From Alkalilimnicola sp. S0819 (GTDB lineage Bacteria > Pseudomonadota > Gammaproteobacteria > Nitrococcales > WHIW01), in the NCBI RefSeq assembly GCF_009295635.1, contig NZ_WHIW01000007.1, forward strand, positions 62,001-126,000: 64,000 nt of DNA, in the 5' to 3' direction. The position numbers and the translations under genes were made by a program. This document shows positions 15,917 to 23,855 of the stretch, piece after piece; the stretch's first letter is position 1, and every line of letters starts with the position of its first letter. The notes beneath the pieces are model-generated. The model saw only the letters and a list, made by a program, of their open reading frames with translations. It ran no database searches and had not been told where the DNA came from.

Positions 15917-16447
15917 ATGGCGACTTTCAGGCCGGGCGGCGGAGCCAAAAGCCAGATCACCGTCTTCGGCCACCCTGTGCACCCCATGTTCATCCCCTTC
16001 CCGATCGCCTTTCTCAGCGGCGTCGTGGTCACCGATGCGGCGTATCTGTATCTCGCCGACCCGTTCTGGGCCCGGATGAGCTTCTGGTTGCTGACGGGCG
16101 GCGTGGGCATGGGCGCCCTGGCGGCGCTGACGGGCTTGTCGGATTTCACCCGGGTACGGGTCATCCGCCATCACCTGAGCGGTTGGAGCCATATGCTCAG
16201 CGCGGTGGTGATGCTGTCATTCGCCACGGTCAATCTGCTGCAGCGGCGCGTGGATCCGGACACGGCGGTGTGGCCCTGGGGCTTTTTCCTGTCCGTGGTC
16301 ACCGCGCTCATGCTCGCGGTGGCGGGCTGGCTGGGCGGCAAGATGGTGTTCGAGCACAATCTCGGCCCCGGAGAACCGTTGATGGACGCGCCGGACATTC
16401 CCGACAGCGAAGGCGTTCAGGGTGGCGAACCGCCGGAGGAGGGCTGA
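15917..16447 (+). CDS. DUF2231 membrane protein
   Basis: A 176-residue integral membrane protein of the DUF2231 family, recognised from its start (VFGHPVHPMFIPFPIAF) and about four or five helices. The family has no settled function; its paired histidines suggest heme or metal contact and members often lie in respiratory loci. The ATG at 15917 is preferred to the open frame from 15800, since the family motif begins about 17 residues in. It is divergent from the CBS-BON gene and lies between the oxidase structural genes and the CtaG/SCO assembly genes. Confidence 0.85.
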   Translation: MATFRPGGGAKSQITVFGHPVHPMFIPFPIAFLSGVVVTDAAYLYLADPFWARMSFWLLTGGVGMGALAALTGLSDFTRVRVIRHHLSGWSHMLSAVVMLSFATVNLLQRRVDPDTAVWPWGFFLSVVTALMLAVAGWLGGKMVFEHNLGPGEPLMDAPDIPDSEGVQGGEPPEEG

Positions 16448-16454
16448 GCCCCGC

Positions 16455-16880
16455 TCAGAGGGGTTTGCTCAGCACCAGGTACAGGATCGGCAAGGCGAGC
16501 ATCGGCGGCAGCAGGCTCAGGCTCCAATAGTGCAGCGGTGCATGTACGATGTTGTCGCGCAGCTGCGCGGCAAGTCGGCCGATGTAAAGGTGGCACCAGG
16601 CGAGCGTGGTCACGAAGCCAAGCTTCAGCGCCAGCCAGCCGCCCTCGAAGCCGCGCGCGTAAGCCAGCCAGATCCCCGTCAGTACCGCCAGCACGGCGCA
16701 GCCGCTCGCCCCCCAGGCATACAGATGCAAGACACTTTGGATCAGGGGCTGGTCCTGCTCGCCCGGCCCGCGGCGGTGCTCGGCACACAGGGCCGGCACC
16801 AGGCTGAGGGTGCCCAGCCAGAGACAGATGAAGAGGATGTGCAGCACTACGGCCCAGGGCACCTGATCAGGCCCACTCAT
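16455..16880 (-). CDS. CopD-like four-helix membrane protein
   Basis: A 141-residue membrane protein with four helices and conserved histidines in VVLHILFICLWLGT and in the second half (WCHLYIGRLA, HAPLHYW). The pattern is that of the CopD/HemJ-like fold, used by copper uptake and heme-related membrane proteins. Here it lies convergent with the DUF2231 gene and next to CtaG and SCO, both copper-delivery proteins for the oxidase. A copper or heme supply role is inferred from context; the exact family is uncertain. Confidence 0.7.
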   Translation of the reverse strand: MSGPDQVPWAVVLHILFICLWLGTLSLVPALCAEHRRGPGEQDQPLIQSVLHLYAWGASGCAVLAVLTGIWLAYARGFEGGWLALKLGFVTTLAWCHLYIGRLAAQLRDNIVHAPLHYWSLSLLPPMLALPILYLVLSKPL

Positions 16881-17008
16881 GCGTTACGCGTGCGTGCATC
16901 GGCGGCTGTCCGGTTTCTCTTCGCAGAGCGTATTCGTCTATGGCCGAAAGCGTGAGGGTTCAAGGCCGGGCGCTTTGAATCGCGCCCCGCGCCCGCACTG
17001 CTGAGGGC

Positions 17009-17851
17009 ATGGATCTCGATGCCTGGTCGCACTACCTGTTGCCTTGGGAGTTCTCGCCCGCGTGGGCGCTCCTCAGCGCGGTGCCGGTGCTGCTCTACGC
17101 ACGCGGTCTCGGCCGGCTGCGCCGGCGCGGCCAGGCGCCGCCCTGGTGGCGGACATGCCTTTTTCTCGCGGGCATGGTCGCGGTGTACGCGGTCACCCAG
17201 ACCGGCTACGACTATCTCGCCCGGTATCTGTTCTTCGCGCACCGGGCGCAGCATCTGGTGTTGCACCACGCCGCCCCTTTCCTGATCGCCTTGAGCGCCC
17301 CCTGGGCGGCGCTGCTTGCCGGCCTGCCCCGGCGCGCCCGTGCGCTGCCCGGCGCGGAGCCCGGCCGGGTACTGCTGGGGCGTGGCTACGCGGGCTTGCA
17401 AAGCCCGCCGGTGGCGGGGCTGCTGTTCGTGGGTCTGGTGTATCTGTGGCTGCTGCCCGAGCTGCATTTCGACGCCATGCTCAGCGCCCGGCTGTACGCG
17501 CTGATGAACCTGAGCATGTACCTGGACGGGCTGCTGTTCTGGCAGTTGGTGCTGGACCGGCGCGGCCCGCCGCGCCAGCGCTGCGGCTACGGCGCGCGGA
17601 TGCTGCTGGTGCTGGCGGTGGCCCTGCCCCAGGTGCTGCTGGGGGTGTTCATGGTCGGTGCCGAGCGCGTTTGGTTCGAGGTGTACGAAGTGTGCGGGCG
17701 GGCCTGGCCGCTGGACCCACTGACCGATCAGCGCCTGGGCGGGCTGCTCACCTGGATACCCGCGGCGATGATGAGCATGCTGGGCGCGCTGGTGGTGCTG
17801 GTGCATCTGTTGCGCGATACCGCGCGGCGCGAACAGGTGCCCGAGCCATGA
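17009..17851 (+). CDS. ctaG: Cytochrome c oxidase assembly protein CtaG (caa3 type)
   Basis: A 280-residue polytopic protein of the caa3_CtaG family, needed for assembly of the copper site in caa3 oxidases. About seven helices are visible. Characteristic elements are HRAQHLVLHHAAPFLIALS and a histidine-poor remainder with LSMYLDGLLFWQLVLD. It starts at ATG 17009 with a weak GAGGGC ahead. Its stop overlaps the SCO start (ATGA at 17848-17851), so the two copper-site assembly proteins are co-translated. Confidence 0.92.
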   Translation: MDLDAWSHYLLPWEFSPAWALLSAVPVLLYARGLGRLRRRGQAPPWWRTCLFLAGMVAVYAVTQTGYDYLARYLFFAHRAQHLVLHHAAPFLIALSAPWAALLAGLPRRARALPGAEPGRVLLGRGYAGLQSPPVAGLLFVGLVYLWLLPELHFDAMLSARLYALMNLSMYLDGLLFWQLVLDRRGPPRQRCGYGARMLLVLAVALPQVLLGVFMVGAERVWFEVYEVCGRAWPLDPLTDQRLGGLLTWIPAAMMSMLGALVVLVHLLRDTARREQVPEP

Positions 17852-18429
17852 ACGAGCGCCGCCGCCGCCGGGGGCTCTCGCGCTGCCTGCGGCTGGGCGT
17901 GCTGCTGTTCGCGCTGGCGGCGTGCGGTGGCCAGCCGCACTGGCACAGCCGGGACATCCGCGGACTGCTGCCCGATCTTCCGTCCGAACTCAGCCCCAGG
18001 ATCGGGTCCGCGGAGGTGCGGCTGCTGTTCTTCGGCTACACCCATTGCCCGCATCTGTGCCCGGCCACCCTGGCGCGTCTGGACGCCGTGAGCGCCGCCC
18101 TCGGTCATCCGCCGGACTTGCGCATCGTCTTCATCAGCGTGGATCCGCGCCGTGATACCCGGCCCGTTCTCCGGGCGTTCCTGCAACGCTTCAGGGCGCC
18201 GGTCAGCGGTCTGCGTCCGGATCCGGCCACCCTGCGGGTGCTCAGCCGGCGCTACCGGGTCGGTTACGGCTACGGCGACGCGGACGATCGCGGCAATTAC
18301 GCCGTCTCCCACCCCGCCGGCGTCTATGTGTTCGACCGCCAGGGTCGGGCGCGGCTGTTGATCCGGCCGTCCGACCGGCACGACGGGGTCGTGGCGGACC
18401 TGCGGCGCTTGCTGGCCGAGGGGGCGTGA
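17848..18429 (+). CDS. SCO1/SenC-family copper chaperone
   Basis: A 193-residue thioredoxin-fold protein that delivers copper to CuA of subunit II. After a basic N-terminus, a lipobox-like LFALAAC marks a membrane anchor. The copper-binding CxxxC (CPHLC, about residues 67-71) and the distal histidine (VSHPAGVYVFD) are intact. SVDPRRDT is the usual SCO loop. The start is fixed by the ATGA overlap with ctaG; a longer open frame from 17044 is simply the ctaG region read in another frame. Confidence 0.93.
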   Translation: MNERRRRRGLSRCLRLGVLLFALAACGGQPHWHSRDIRGLLPDLPSELSPRIGSAEVRLLFFGYTHCPHLCPATLARLDAVSAALGHPPDLRIVFISVDPRRDTRPVLRAFLQRFRAPVSGLRPDPATLRVLSRRYRVGYGYGDADDRGNYAVSHPAGVYVFDRQGRARLLIRPSDRHDGVVADLRRLLAEGA

Positions 18430-18438
18430 GGGCAAGCC

Positions 18439-18472
18439 GCGGCGGAGCGCGGCTTATGCCACGCTCCGCCGC
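18439..18472. terminator. Hairpin between convergent SCO and Gly-Pro-Leu protein genes
   Basis: Eleven-base arms GCGGCGGAGCG (18439-18449) and CGCTCCGCCGC (18462-18472) enclose a 12-base loop between the two stops. It could terminate in both directions; no T-run is visible. Confidence 0.5.
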
Positions 18473-18495
18473 CCGGCACGACGGCCGCGTCCTGC

Positions 18496-19521
18496 TCAGT
18501 GCAATTGGTGGTCGCCGCTGATGGGCGTGGTGGTGCCGATGTAGCTGGTGGAGCCGACCACGTACAGGCGGTATTCCTTGGGGTAGCTATGGCCGGTGGC
18601 GTAGAGGCTGACCTCGGCCCGCAGCTCGGTGCCGGCGGCGACCTTGCCGAGCTGGATGAAGTCCACGTAGGAGGCGGTGTTGGCGGTGGCCAGCACCGTG
18701 CCCTGCTGGTCCTTGATGACCAGGTCGAAGTCGTCCAGCGTGTACATGGGCACCAGCACGACGGTGACGTACTGGTCGTCGTTGGAGGTGAACGTGTAGC
18801 TGTCCGTCTCCATGTACGGATAGGCGATGTAGCCCTCCACCATGAAGGACGTGTCGTTGTCGGTCGCCGTCTTGGCGTAGCTCTCGGTGTAGTTTTCGTA
18901 GAGCTCGTAGCTGCGCACGCCGTTGTTGTAGTCGACCGTCACGTTGCGCTGTATCTGGGTGCCGTCGGTGTATCGGCCATGGCTGTCGGTGCTGAAACCA
19001 TGGGCGCCCACCGGGCCGAGCGGGCCCAACGGTCCCAGGGGGCCCAGGGGCCCCAGCGGACCGAGCACGGTCCACACGCCGCCGGCCTGCAGCTGCTTGC
19101 CGAAGTCGTTGATGCCGGGAAGGGTCTGGTCGTAAGCCGTGTCGCTGAGCGGCCCGTCGGGCCCCAGGGGGCCGGCGGCGCTGAGGGGGCCGCCCAGCTC
19201 GGTGAGATCCTCCGACCATTCGTTCCAGCTGGCGGCACCGCTGATCCAGTAGGAGACGTCCCAGGCGTTACTGCCGATCGGGCCCAGGCTGCCCAGGGGG
19301 CCGTAGGGGCCTATGGGGCCGTAGTAGCCCAGGGCACTGGAAGAGCCCAGGTACTGCTCCGCGTCCACCGGGTCGTTGACCGGCGGCGTTACGGAGTGCA
19401 GAGAGCCTTGCAGCTCGTGTATGGCATTGGAGGTGATCGCCCAGTCGGCGGCGACAGCCGGCAGGGTGGACAGGGACGCCAGCAGGCAGGCAAGGGTCAG
19501 GAGCATTTTTCTTGAGCGCAT
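18496..19521 (-). CDS. Exported protein with collagen-like Gly-Pro-Leu triplets
   Basis: I do not recognise a named family. The 341-residue product has a signal peptide (residues 1-25, cut at AVA-AD). Three short runs of Gly-X-Y triplets follow: GPIGPYGPLGSLGPIG near 68-83, GPLSAAGPLGPDGPLS near 111-126, and six uninterrupted triplets, mainly GPL, near 154-171. The C-terminal part (about 225-325; TDSYTFTSNDDQYVTVVL, DDFDLVIKDQQG, YRLYVVGS) looks like a bacterial pre-peptidase C-terminal (PPC) type beta-sandwich. The runs are far shorter than in typical collagen-like proteins. It stands alone, convergent with SCO; the LysR gene begins upstream on the same strand. Confidence 0.75.
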   Translation of the reverse strand: MRSRKMLLTLACLLASLSTLPAVAADWAITSNAIHELQGSLHSVTPPVNDPVDAEQYLGSSSALGYYGPIGPYGPLGSLGPIGSNAWDVSYWISGAASWNEWSEDLTELGGPLSAAGPLGPDGPLSDTAYDQTLPGINDFGKQLQAGGVWTVLGPLGPLGPLGPLGPLGPVGAHGFSTDSHGRYTDGTQIQRNVTVDYNNGVRSYELYENYTESYAKTATDNDTSFMVEGYIAYPYMETDSYTFTSNDDQYVTVVLVPMYTLDDFDLVIKDQQGTVLATANTASYVDFIQLGKVAAGTELRAEVSLYATGHSYPKEYRLYVVGSTSYIGTTTPISGDHQLH

Positions 19522-19681
19522 TGGGTACTACCTTGTGAATCATGACTCGGCTGTCATGTCGAAGGCTATCAACCGCTGTGCGCGCGGAGAAATCACTATT
19601 CACGATGTCCGGTATAAGCGGCCGTGATAACGGCCCATCGCGGCCTGTGGGTGTGGGGGCGGGGAATCGCCCGGTGCTTCC

Positions 19682-20605
19682 CTACAGCGCGGCGGAAAGC
19701 TCCTTCAGCAGTTCGCGCAGCCAGCGGTTGGCGGGGTTCTTGCTCTCTCTGACGTGCCAGTGCTGGCTCACCGGCACGCCCGGATGCTCGACCGGGCAAG
19801 GCAGCATGCGCAGCCCCGCCAGACGACAGACGCGGCGGGCGATACGCACGGGCAGCACGCCGATCAGGTCGGTTTCCGCGATGACGCCGATGATGGTCAG
19901 GTAGTTGGGCACGCGTAGCGCGATGTTGCGCCGCAGGCCTTGCTGGGACAGCACCTGGTCGACGGTGTCCTGGTTCTGGCGCGGGGTGAAGATCACCTGG
20001 GGGATCTCCTGGAATTGCTCCAGGGTGAGTTCCTCGCCGATTTCCGGGTGATCGTCTCTGACGACACAAATGAAGTCCTCGAAGACCAGCTGTTGGCGAT
20101 AGCAGCCGCTCTGTAGCGCGGGAATATTGCCGATGGCCAGGTCCACCAGGCCCGATTCCAGGTCCACCGGCAGGGTTCGCTCCACCACGGGCACCGTGGA
20201 GAGGGTGATATGCGGGGCATGGGCCCGCAACCATCGCATCAATGGCGGCAGCAGCAGGAATTCGCTGTAGTCGCTCATGGCGAGGCAGAAGCTGTGGTCG
20301 GCGTTGGCGTAGTCGAAACCGCTGTTGTGACTGAGCGCGTCGAGTATGTCCTCCAGGGCCTGGCTTATCGGCTCCGCGAGCTCGTCGGCACGGGGGGTGG
20401 GTTCCATACCCTGGGCGGTCTTCACGAACAGCGGGTCGTCGAGTAACTGTCGGAGCCGGTTAAGCGCGCCGCTGACGGCTGGCTGCGTCATCCCCAGGCG
20501 GCGCGCCGCGCGGGTGATGTTCCGCTCGCGATGGATGGCATCGAAGATGCCGAGCAGGTTCAGGTCCACCGAGCGGATATTGTGCAGAGTGCGTTTGGCT
20601 TTCAT
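19682..20605 (-). CDS. LysR-family transcriptional regulator
   Basis: A 307-residue LysR-type regulator. The N-terminal winged helix (about 10-70) reads VDLNLLGIFDAI, NITRAARRLGMTQPAVSGAL and DPLFVK, close to the NodD/NahR-like branch. The rest is a periplasmic-binding-type effector domain. It is divergent from the amidase gene across about 210 bp, the classic placement for a LysR protein that controls its neighbour. Its own 3' side faces the Gly-Pro-Leu protein gene, which could also be a target. The effector is unknown. Confidence 0.92.
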   Translation of the reverse strand: MKAKRTLHNIRSVDLNLLGIFDAIHRERNITRAARRLGMTQPAVSGALNRLRQLLDDPLFVKTAQGMEPTPRADELAEPISQALEDILDALSHNSGFDYANADHSFCLAMSDYSEFLLLPPLMRWLRAHAPHITLSTVPVVERTLPVDLESGLVDLAIGNIPALQSGCYRQQLVFEDFICVVRDDHPEIGEELTLEQFQEIPQVIFTPRQNQDTVDQVLSQQGLRRNIALRVPNYLTIIGVIAETDLIGVLPVRIARRVCRLAGLRMLPCPVEHPGVPVSQHWHVRESKNPANRWLRELLKELSAAL

Positions 20606-20814
20606 GGGTCGCTTTCAGGGCGTTACAGGCTTGGGGGCGGCGCGGGTCTGGCGCCGATGATAGCCCAAGCCCCGTCCCCGATGGGGGTTCGCCTTCGATC
20701 CGCCAAATGCCCGCCGGCTTTCGCGCCCGCCCCGATCGATGAAGTAGGCGTGGGCCGGCGTTGGTGTAATGTGTGCGTACCATCGCTTTTGACGCAAACC
20801 AATGAGGCGGGTCC

Positions 20815-22296
20815 ATGGACGTCGAACTTTCCCAGCCGGCTCACCAACTGCTGGCGCGGTTGCACCGGGGTGAGCTCAGTGCCTACGCGCTGACCCAGGC
20901 CTGTCTGGCGCGCATCGACGCGGAGAACCCGCGGCTGAACGCCGTCCCCGTGGTCCAGCGCGAGCGCGCCCTGAGCGCCGCCCGCGCCGCGGACCGCGCC
21001 TACGCCGAGGGCGGCCCCCGCGGCCCCCTGCACGGCCTGCCGATGACGGTGAAGGATTTCACCCGGGTGGCCGCTTGCCCCAGCAGCTACGGCTATCGGT
21101 TGCTCAAGCACTACCGGCCGCGCAAGGACTCGGCCGTGGTCGCCGCCCTCAAGGGCGCCGGCGCCATCATCCTGGGCCGCAGCAATGTGCCGGTCGGGGG
21201 CGTGGACTGGCAATGCCTGAGCGGTGCCCACGGTCGCACCCTCAACCCCCACGACACCGCGCGCACCTGCGGCGGCTCGTCGGGCGGCGCGGCGGCGGCG
21301 CTGGCGGCGGGGATGACGCCGCTGGAGATCGGCAGTGACCTGGCCGGCTCCATCCGCTACCCGGCGCACTGCTGCGGCGTGATGGGGCTGCGCCCCAGCG
21401 ATGGGCTGGTCTCCAACGCCGGCATGATGCCGGGCGGCAAGGGGGCGTATCGCCACTCCCTGGTCAATGGGCCGATGGCCCGCTGCGTGGAGGACCTGGA
21501 GCTGGCGCTGCGGGTGATCGCCGAGCCCGGCAAGCTCCCCGCCGACACGCCGAAGGCCGAACCGGCGGCTTGGCGCATCGCCTGGGCCGATTCCTTCGGT
21601 TTCGTCGAGGCCGGTGCGGAAACTGCCGCCTTGCTGCGGGGGTTCGCGGCGGATCTGGCCCACGCGGGCCTGGCCGTGAATCAGGGCCTGCCGGCGGTGG
21701 AACTGGAGGCGCTTTTTCATCTGCACGCGCGGCTCATCGGCGCCGACGCGCTGCAGTTCCTGCCCGCGCCCCTGCGCGGCCTCCGGTCCCGGCGGCTGCT
21801 GCCGTTTTCACGCCTGGCGCCCCAGTGGGAACGGGTGGATCAGGACCTGGCCGGCAGTGTGCGGCGGGGGTTTCTGCAGGACGAGGGGGCGCTGGCCGCG
21901 GATCTGGCCTATCGAGAAGAGGCCATCGACGATTACGAGGGCTTCTTCGCGCAGCATGATTTCTGGGTCACGCCGGTCTCCCCGGCGGAGGCCCTGGCGC
22001 ACCATCCCCAGGGCGCGCCCATCGAGTACGCGGGTCGGCGCTGGGAGTATCCGGTGTTCCTGAGCGGTTTCCTGAGCCCCAGCGCCGTGCTGGGCGGGCC
22101 GACGCTGGTGATGCCCCTGGGGCGCGCGCGCTCGGGGCTGCCCATCGGCGTGCAGATTCATGCCCGGCGAGGGGACGATCTGAAACTGCTGGCCTTCGGG
22201 CGATGGTTGCAGGCGAGCTCGGAGAAATCCTGGGCGCAGGTTTCGGCCGGTGATCGTGTGCTGGGGGTGGGCGCTGCACGACGAGGCTCGCCGTGA
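20815..22296 (+). CDS. Amidase-signature family hydrolase
   Basis: A 493-residue amidase of the amidase-signature family, hydrolysing an unknown amide. The catalytic triad is intact: Lys80 in PMTVKDF, cis-Ser155 in GGSSGGAAAALAAG and the nucleophile Ser179 in DLAGSIRYP. GAGCATL-type GatA features and GatB/GatC neighbours are absent, so it is not the tRNA amidotransferase. GAGGCGGG precedes the ATG. It is divergent from the LysR gene, and its stop overlaps the rhombosortase start (GTGA at 22293-22296), so the two are coupled. Confidence 0.9.
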   Translation: MDVELSQPAHQLLARLHRGELSAYALTQACLARIDAENPRLNAVPVVQRERALSAARAADRAYAEGGPRGPLHGLPMTVKDFTRVAACPSSYGYRLLKHYRPRKDSAVVAALKGAGAIILGRSNVPVGGVDWQCLSGAHGRTLNPHDTARTCGGSSGGAAAALAAGMTPLEIGSDLAGSIRYPAHCCGVMGLRPSDGLVSNAGMMPGGKGAYRHSLVNGPMARCVEDLELALRVIAEPGKLPADTPKAEPAAWRIAWADSFGFVEAGAETAALLRGFAADLAHAGLAVNQGLPAVELEALFHLHARLIGADALQFLPAPLRGLRSRRLLPFSRLAPQWERVDQDLAGSVRRGFLQDEGALAADLAYREEAIDDYEGFFAQHDFWVTPVSPAEALAHHPQGAPIEYAGRRWEYPVFLSGFLSPSAVLGGPTLVMPLGRARSGLPIGVQIHARRGDDLKLLAFGRWLQASSEKSWAQVSAGDRVLGVGAARRGSP

Positions 22297-22925
22297 TCGG
22301 CCGCCGGTCGCGACGCTTGTGGTTCAACGCCGACCACCCGGCGATCGCCGCCTGGCCGCTGTGGCTGCTGGGTGCGCTCGCCCTGGTCGTCGCCCTCGCC
22401 GGGAACGCCGCCACGGGCCTGCTGCGCTATGAGCGGGAACAGGTTCTGGCGGGCGAGTGGTGGCGTCTGCTGAGTGGCCAGCTGGTGCACCTGGGCCCGG
22501 TCCATCTGCTGTTGAACCTGGCGGGGCTGGGCCTGCTCGCCTGGCTGTTCGCCCCGGCCTTGCGAGCGGCGCAATGGTGGGGGCTGCTTGCCGGCAGCTG
22601 GCTGGGCATTGCCCTGGGGTTTGTCCTGCTGGAGCCGCAGCTTGCCTGGTATGTGGGGCTCTCCGGCGTGTTGCATGGTTTGCTGGCCGGCGGGGCGCTG
22701 ATGGGTTCCGGCCTGCCGACGGGCCTTCGCCCGGTGCTGCTGCTCGGTATCCTGCTCAAGCTTGGCTGGGAGCAATGGGCGGGTGGCGCGCCGGCCACGG
22801 CCGGTCTGGTCGGTGGCCCGATCATCGTCAACGCGCATCTCTATGGGGCCTGCGGTGGTTTGCTGGCGGGGGTCGGCGCCACCTTGCCGGCGCTTCTCCG
22901 GCGGTATTCGCCGCCCCCACCGTAA
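22293..22925 (+). CDS. rrtA: Rhombosortase (rhomboid protease for GlyGly-CTERM proteins)
   Basis: A 210-residue rhomboid-fold intramembrane serine protease with six helices. The catalytic serine is in GLSGVLHG (Ser124), the histidine in NAHLYGACGG (His182), and an early HLGPVHLLLNL carries the conserved His/Asn. The short length and the GLSGVLHG motif fit the rhombosortase subfamily, which cleaves C-terminal GlyGly-CTERM tails of surface-bound proteins. It starts at GTG 22293, overlapping the amidase stop. A convincing substrate lies at 42651-43463 and a possible one at 4694-9304. Assignment to rhombosortase rather than another rhomboid rests on motif and length. Confidence 0.88.
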   Translation: MIGRRSRRLWFNADHPAIAAWPLWLLGALALVVALAGNAATGLLRYEREQVLAGEWWRLLSGQLVHLGPVHLLLNLAGLGLLAWLFAPALRAAQWWGLLAGSWLGIALGFVLLEPQLAWYVGLSGVLHGLLAGGALMGSGLPTGLRPVLLLGILLKLGWEQWAGGAPATAGLVGGPIIVNAHLYGACGGLLAGVGATLPALLRRYSPPPP

Positions 22926-22965
22926 CCCTGGCATCCGGCCCGCTCGCCAAGGGAGGATGACCCGC

Positions 22966-23841
22966 ATGGACTTGTGGACCCACCTGAGCCAGCGGCTCGC
23001 CGACGAGGCCCGGCAGCGGGTCGAGCCCCACGCCGAGCGGCGTGGCGGGGGCTGCATCAACGGCGCCGCCGTGCTGGGCCGCGCGCCGGTGCGTTACTTC
23101 GTCAAATACAATCGGGCCGCGCGCTTGTCGATGTTCGAGGCGGAGGCGGCGGGCCTGCGGGAGCTGGCCCGGGCGGCGCGGGTGCCGCGGCCGATCTGCA
23201 GCGGCGTGTTCGCCGACCAGGCCTATTTGCTGCTGGAGTACATCGATTTCGGCCCCGGGAGTACGGCCGCTTATCGCCGGCTCGGCGAGGCGCTGGCCCG
23301 TCTGCACAGCGTCGAGGGGCCGTATTACGGCTGGACGCGGGACAACACCATCGGCAGTACCCCGCAGCCAAATCCGCCCAGCGAGGACTGGTGGGGGTTC
23401 TTCGGCGAGCATCGGCTGGGTCATCAGTTGCGATTGGTTGCGCGCAACGGCTATGGCGGGGCCTGGCTGAAGGCGGGGGAGCGGCTCGCCGCGCGGCTGC
23501 ACCGCTTGTTTCCCGGGCCCGCGCCGCGGCCGGCGCTGCTGCACGGTGATCTCTGGGCCGGCAATGTGGGCTTCGACGCCTGCGGCAATCCGGTGCTCTT
23601 CGACCCGGCCTGTCACTACGGCGACCCCTGCAGTGATCTGGCGATGAGCGAGCTGTTCGGCGGTTTTCCCGCCGCGTTCTACGCGTCTTACCAGGCCCGA
23701 TCACCGCTGCCGGAGGATTACCCGCGGCGCCGGGATCTCTACCAGCTCTACCACGTGCTCAATCATCTGAACCTGTTCGGCGGGGCGTATCTGGGGCAGG
23801 CGCGGCGACTGATGGAGCGGCTGCTGGCGGCAATGGCGTGA
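22966..23841 (+). CDS. Fructosamine kinase-family protein
   Basis: A 291-residue kinase of the fructosamine/ketosamine-3-kinase family, which phosphorylates glycated lysines or ribulosamines so that the sugar is released from proteins. The catalytic loop LLHGDLWAGNVGF and the metal-binding DPACHYGDPCSDLAMS are intact, as is GGGCINGA near the N-terminus. ATG 22966 is preferred to the earlier ATG 22957, because the GGGAGG at 22951-22956 is then at a proper 9-base distance. It is 40 bp behind the rhombosortase, so it probably shares that operon. Confidence 0.92.
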   Translation: MDLWTHLSQRLADEARQRVEPHAERRGGGCINGAAVLGRAPVRYFVKYNRAARLSMFEAEAAGLRELARAARVPRPICSGVFADQAYLLLEYIDFGPGSTAAYRRLGEALARLHSVEGPYYGWTRDNTIGSTPQPNPPSEDWWGFFGEHRLGHQLRLVARNGYGGAWLKAGERLAARLHRLFPGPAPRPALLHGDLWAGNVGFDACGNPVLFDPACHYGDPCSDLAMSELFGGFPAAFYASYQARSPLPEDYPRRRDLYQLYHVLNHLNLFGGAYLGQARRLMERLLAAMA

Positions 23842-23855
23842 GGCCGCGGGGCGGC

